Below are positions 59,398 to 64,000 of a stretch of 64,000 nt of DNA, piece by piece; position 1 is the first letter of the stretch, and each line of letters begins with the position of its first letter. The notes beneath the pieces were generated by a model. It was given only the letters and a program-made list of their open reading frames with translations, ran no database searches and was not told the origin of the DNA. Made by a program: the position numbers and the translations under genes. The stretch is from Datisca glomerata (taxonomy: Eukaryota > Streptophyta > Magnoliopsida > Cucurbitales > Datiscaceae): positions 372,001-436,000 of the forward strand of contig QANY01005826.1 of assembly GCA_003255025.1 (NCBI GenBank), given 5' to 3'.

Positions 59398-62300
59398 ATG
59401 GCAGAACCATCGACCTCCGACCAGCTTCACCACCATGACATCAATCCCAGACTGACCTCCATCCTGCTCACTGGCCACAACTACATACTGTGGGCCAGGG
59501 GGGCTCAGGTGAGCCTGAAAGAAAGAGGCAGACTGGGTTTCGTGGACGGTAGTAAGCCAAGGCCAGACCGAAACTCAGAGGAATGGGACATCATGAACAG
59601 CCAGGTAATGACCTAGATAACTAATTCAATAGACCCAAAACTCAGTGAAATCTTTTGTTTTTGTGAAACAGGACAGGAACTCTGGAAGAAATCCGGAGCA
59701 ATTATTGTGAACAAAATAATTTCGCGCAAGTCTTTGAACTTAAACGAGAGATCTCCCAAGAAAAACAGGGGGACAGATCAGTACCAGAGTTGACCGGGTT
59801 TTTAAAATCTAAGTTCAAAGAACTCGAAACCCTAAGACTGATGACCACTGACCTGAAGGAACTCCAAGAGCGGGCTGAACATGATATGGTGTTCCATTTC
59901 TTGACGACTCTCGCTCAAGCTACGAGGCGTTCCGAGCTCAGATCTTGATGTAGACGGAGACGCCAACTTTTGCCACAGTCTCATCCATAGTTCAAAGAGA
60001 AGAAACCAGGCAACGAGTGATGAGTACCAGAGGCGACAAGGCGGAGGCACTAGCCATGGCGACCCACGGCTCCCTCCGAAACCCTAACCCTAGGAAAGGG
60101 GGAAGGCACCGCGGACAGCCAGGCTAGCCGGTGAAGTGCAGCCACTGCCGAAAGGAGGGGCACACCCACGATCGGTTCTGGAACCTGCACTCTCATCTTC
60201 GATAGAACCAGAGAAAGTTCAAAAAGGAGCGGGGGAGTGACGAGCGAGGGGGCTTTACGAAGAATGACGAGCGAGGGGGCTCCGCGAAAACATTCCCCTT
60301 TTATACTGAGGGCTTCAGCGGAGCGGGTTACGGGTCTCGACCCGACCGAGACCGCAGAGCCCACATGACAGACGAACCCGGTTCGGGTGATGGGTACCGA
60401 CCCGATCGAATGGATGAAATGGACATATCCGGATCCGTTAGAGCAGATCTGGACACAGACAACAACGCACAGATGGCTACACTACTCAAACAATTCGGAG
60501 AAATTTTACGCGATACCTCAGGTTCATCTATCTGCAATACTGTCAATTATTTTTCTAAATCTGCAAATTTTTGTCGTAACTTAGAACACTGGATAATAGA
60601 CTCTGGTGCCTCAGACCACATGACTTCATTAAGCAGTGCTTTTCACAAAAACCATTAACAACGTACTTTGCCTACCCAATTTTAACTCCAATCTCCTATC
60701 CGTCAGTAAAATAACCAAAGACTTAAACTGCAATGTTACTTTTTCACCTGACAAAGTAATTTTTCAGGATCGAGTCATCAGGAGGAAGATTGGTGAAGGA
60801 AAATTTTGAAACGGTCTGTACTACTTAGAAGATACCGACAAAACATGCCTTTCCACCTCCAGTACAGTACAAAAAGACAAAATATTACACTGGAGATTCG
60901 GTCATCCCTCTTACAAAATCCTAAGCAAATTTTTTCATTGTAATTCAGACTCTAGTAGTTGCTCAGTCTGCAAACTTTCAAAACAAACCAGGTTACCCTT
61001 TCCACTATCTAGTAGTACGACAAAACGATGTTTTGAATTAATTCATTCTGATGTTTGGGGACCCGCCCCAGTTGATTCATATAATAAATTCAAATATTTT
61101 GTTACATTTATTGATGATTTCTCTCGCACCACATGGTTATACCTTTTGAAATAAAAAAATAAAGTCTTCAGTCATTTTCAAGAGTTCAACAATTTAGTTG
61201 AAACTCAATTTGAAACAACCATAAAAATCTTTAGGTCTGACAATGGAACCAAGTATACTAACAAAACCTTTTTTGAGTTTTTTAAACAAAAGGGTATACG
61301 ACATCAAACCACCTGCATCCACACCCCACAACAAAATGGTCTCAGAACGCAAAAACCGACACCTTCTTAAAATGACCAGGTCTCTCCTCCTCCAAAACAA
61401 CGTACCCAAAAGATATTGGTCCGATGCTATACTCACAGCAACCTACCTCATCAATCGGTTACCCAGCGTAAAATTGCATCTGAAAAGCCCTCTAGAAATT
61501 CTCAAGGGTAGGAAAATTAACCTAGATCATATACGAGTATTCAGATGTACATGCTTCGTACACATTCCAAGACTTGATAAATTGGACAAAACCTCAGTCA
61601 AAACCCTATTTCTAGGGTATTACGTTGAGAAAATGGGTATAAGTGCTACAACCCAATATACCATAAACTCTACATCTCGCGAGGTGTGCAATTTTTAGAA
61701 CTAGAATCCTATTACCCAAAGGACCCCGACAACCATAACCACCACCAAACGTTTCCGCTACCTAACAGTATTATTTCCTCTGATATCATAAGACAGGAAC
61801 AGGATACCGCATCAGCCGCGCCTGAGACAACTACCTCAGGGGGAGCAACTGATGAGGCAGCTGTCACTGATGAAGCAGTAATCGTAAGAAGGTCAACAAG
61901 GCAAACTCAACCCCCATCAAGATTAAAAGACTACGTGTCTCATCAGGTTCTATACCCTATCCAAAATTTTCTATCTTATTATAAAATCTCTAACATCCAC
62001 AGGGCATACTTGGGAAAAATTGATGAAACAGTTAAGCCAAAGACCTATCAAGAAGCCCAACTCGACCCCAAATGGAGAAAGGCGATGAATGAAGAACTCC
62101 TAGCCTTGGAAAAGAATGAAACTTGGGACATAATCCCACTATCCAACGGGAAGAAACCTGTAGGATGTAAATGGGTCTACAAGACCAAATAAAACAGCAA
62201 CGACACCATCGAAAGATATAAAGCCCGACTAGTTGCAAAGGGCTTTACTCAGACATATGAAGTGGATTACCAGGACACGTTCGCTCCAGTGGAAAAAATG

Positions 62301-63524
62301 AACACGATCCGAGTGTTACTATCCGTTGCCACCAACCTCAGCTGGGAACTATATCAAATGGATGTAAAAAATGCATTCCTCCAAGAAAATATGGAAGAAA
62401 AAGTATATATGTCCCTACCTCCAGGACACGAGAAAGCAATGCACCCATCTGGTATGTAGATTAAAGAAGGCTATCTACGGTCTGAAACAGTCACCAAGCG
62501 CATGGTATGGAAAATTAAGTTTGTCTTTTTTAAAAGTTAACTTTGTCAAAAGTTTTGCTGACTCATCTATGTTCGTCAAACACATGAACAACTTCACCAC
62601 CATCGTTTTAGTCTACGTAGATGACATCATCATCACCGGAAATAACCACGATGAAATATGAAGTGTTCAACAATTTCTAAAAGGGGAGTTTGATATTAAA
62701 GATCTAGGAAAACTGAAATACTTTCTAGGGATAGAAATAGCTCACTCAAAAAAGGGACTGTTTCTATCTCAAAGAAAATATATCTTAGACTTGTTAAAAG
62801 AAACTGGCATGATAGGGGCAAAACCTGCTAGCACACCAATGGAAACGAACATGAAAATAGGACTTAATGATAGCAAACCATTAACTGATATAGGCCAATA
62901 TCAAAGACTAGTAGGAAACTAATTTATACGCACCCTGCACGAATCACTAGGCAGCCGCAGAAAGGATACTCAGATACATTAAAAGAACACCCGGTCAAGG
63001 GATATGGATGAAGAGAACCGGGGCAAACTCTGTAGTTGGATACACTGATGCAGACTGGGCATGTAGTTATGATAGAAAATCTACAACTGGTTTCTGTGCC
63101 TTTGTAGGTGGAAATCTAGTAACCTAGAAGAGCAAGAAACAAACAGTTGTAGCAAGGTCAAGTGCAGAGGCAGAATACAGAGCCATGGCCTCCACTACTA
63201 GTGAACTCACTTGGATTAGACATCTCCTTCAAGACATGAAGAAGGTTAAGATAAAAAATGATAGAGATGCACTGTGACAACCAAGCAGCACGTCACATTG
63301 CAATGAACCCCATTTTTCACGAGAGAACCAAACACATTGAAGTGGACTGTCACTTCATAAGAGAGAATGTACAGTCGGGAGAAATCGTCATTCCTTTTGT
63401 ACGTAGTGAAGACCAGCTGGCTGACATCTTCACCAAAGCTCTCGACAAAAATAACATCCAAAGAATACTTAACCAAGTTGGGCTCAATCAACCTATACGA
63501 ACCCAACTTGAGGGGGAGTGTTGA
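59398..63524 (+). pseudogene. Copia-3 gag-pol polyprotein remnant
   Basis: Gag starts at ATG 59398 (LTSILLTGHNYILWARG, the copia gag N-terminal motif) and meets a TAG at 59614 where a Trp is expected. The knuckle near 60140 reads CSHCRKEGHTHDRFW, its last Cys changed to Phe. The protease motif IDSGASDHMTS is intact near 60597. Integrase lies at about 61020-61690, with SDNGTKY near 61220 and a frameshift near 61340. RT lies at 62040-62700, with GCKWVYKTK then a TAA, and LVYVDDIIITG near 62610. RNase H lies at 63030-63524, with YTDADWACSYDRKSTTG and [10 protein letters not shown]. Six or more disabling changes are visible, but each domain is readable, making this the least decayed copia element here. 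Confidence 0.88.
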
Positions 63525-63805
63525 AGAAAGAGAAACAGAAAATATTGCCTCAGAAGGAACATCTTCATTACAGGCAAAAAGGAAAAATAGAACATCAACT
63601 TTCACCAAACATAGTGGGTGTCTAACCACTTCTGGAAATCCGATCAATAGGCGTCCGTTGGAGATCATAGGCAACCGTTAGAGATTATATGTATATATAC
63701 GTCACTTACTCATTATAAAGTATCAGCATTATCAATAAGAAATCAGAACAAGAAGTTTATCATCTTTCTTTAAGATCAGAACAGTAAAGATTCATCATTT
63801 CTACA
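63519..63805 (+). repeat. Copia-3 3' LTR
   Basis: 287 bases, TG at the start and CA at the end, preceded by the polypurine tract GAGGGGGAG. The RNase H reading frame ends a few bases inside it. Confidence 0.9.
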
Positions 63806-63872
63806 CATATATTTACCACATATATGTACGTATTTACAGTGTATCGTTTCCATGTGTACAATGTATTTATAA
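63806..63872 (+). repeat. Right copy of the 67-bp duplication flanking Copia-3
   Basis: It starts immediately after the right LTR and matches 59001-59067 at 65 of 67 bases. Beyond 63872, the sequence (CGTTTACATTAG) has no counterpart on the left. The remaining bases to 64000 show no gene. Confidence 0.9.
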
Positions 63873-64000
63873 CGTTTACATTAGTATTGTAGAGTACATG
63901 TAGTACATTCCAATATGTCTTAAAACTTATCGTTGATGGCTGCGACACTCTCCATACAAGGTCGCGAGCTCTCAATCCGTGGCTGTGAAGCTTGCGCGTT

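Larger units (their letters stand above)
59068..63805 (+). mobile_element. Copia-3: Ty1/copia element with short LTRs
   Basis: LTRs of 287 bases at 59068-59354 and 63519-63805 differ at about 25 sites by eye (roughly 91% identical). The primer-binding site TGGTATCAGAGCA directly follows the left LTR at 59355. The purine tract GAGGGGGAG ends just before the right LTR. The left LTR begins CATTGAAG where the right begins TGTTGAAG, so its terminal TG has mutated. Gag-pol lies between, with several stops and shifts. It is structurally complete but not autonomous. A 67-bp direct duplication abuts both ends in place of the usual five bases. Confidence 0.9.

Noticed and set aside
1..64000. A CRISPR array, operon, defence island, phage or biosynthetic gene cluster
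   Set aside because: Nothing of the kind is visible; gene structure, introns and transposons are those of a plant nuclear genome, and the neighbouring host genes are functionally unrelated.

Overview
The window is nuclear DNA from a flowering plant, most likely a eudicot. The evidence is a plant eIF4B-type gene, a full chloroplast import receptor of the Toc132/Toc120 class, plant dirigent and amidase genes with GT-AG introns, AT-rich intergenic DNA, several Ty1/copia, MULE and LINE elements, and a fragment of plastid petD. Nothing prokaryotic is present (no operons, CRISPR arrays or phage genes). I cannot name the species.

Layout. 1-1350: AT-rich flank with degenerate repeats. 1352-3005: eIF4B-like gene, two exons, plus strand. 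3006-9317: intergenic DNA with a reverse-oriented copia LTR fragment (about 5480-6401) and a decayed LINE (about 6420-8960, minus strand). 9318-14101: two tandem five-exon amidase genes with the same intron phases, and a short amidase relic between them. 15342-15899 and 34794-35369: two intronless secreted dirigent genes in the same orientation, separated by one 15.7 kb transposon complex. That complex (16589-32308) is a dead copia element. Its 5' LTR is an unusual compound of two overlapping LTR pieces and carries a MULE (18994-24062), which itself carries a fragment of another copia gag gene. 36430-36640: plastid petD insertion. 37569-41585: intronless Toc132/120-like coding region on the minus strand, with internal repeats in its acidic domain and a (CT)n tract upstream. 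42200-45700: AT-rich intergenic DNA. 45700-48310: second decayed MULE transposase. 48321-55700: second decayed copia element. 55990-58580: tandem duplication, broken GRF zinc-finger gene, and a MITE-like element with a GC-rich core. 59068-63805: third copia element with 287-bp LTRs, flanked on both sides by a 67-bp direct duplication.

How the genes relate. The host genes do not form a pathway. eIF4B acts in cytosolic translation initiation, Toc132 in chloroplast protein import, dirigents in the apoplast (stereoselective phenoxy-radical coupling), and the amidases are probably secreted hydrolases. The amidase and dirigent pairs are local tandem duplicates. The rest is layered transposon history. 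I found no convincing new biological system. The most unusual observations are the 67-bp duplication abutting both ends of the third copia element, the compound 5' LTR of the first, the gag fragment inside the MULE, and the repeat-expanded acidic domain of the Toc receptor. All coordinates come from reading by eye; intron positions were checked only for splice consensus and reading-frame continuity.
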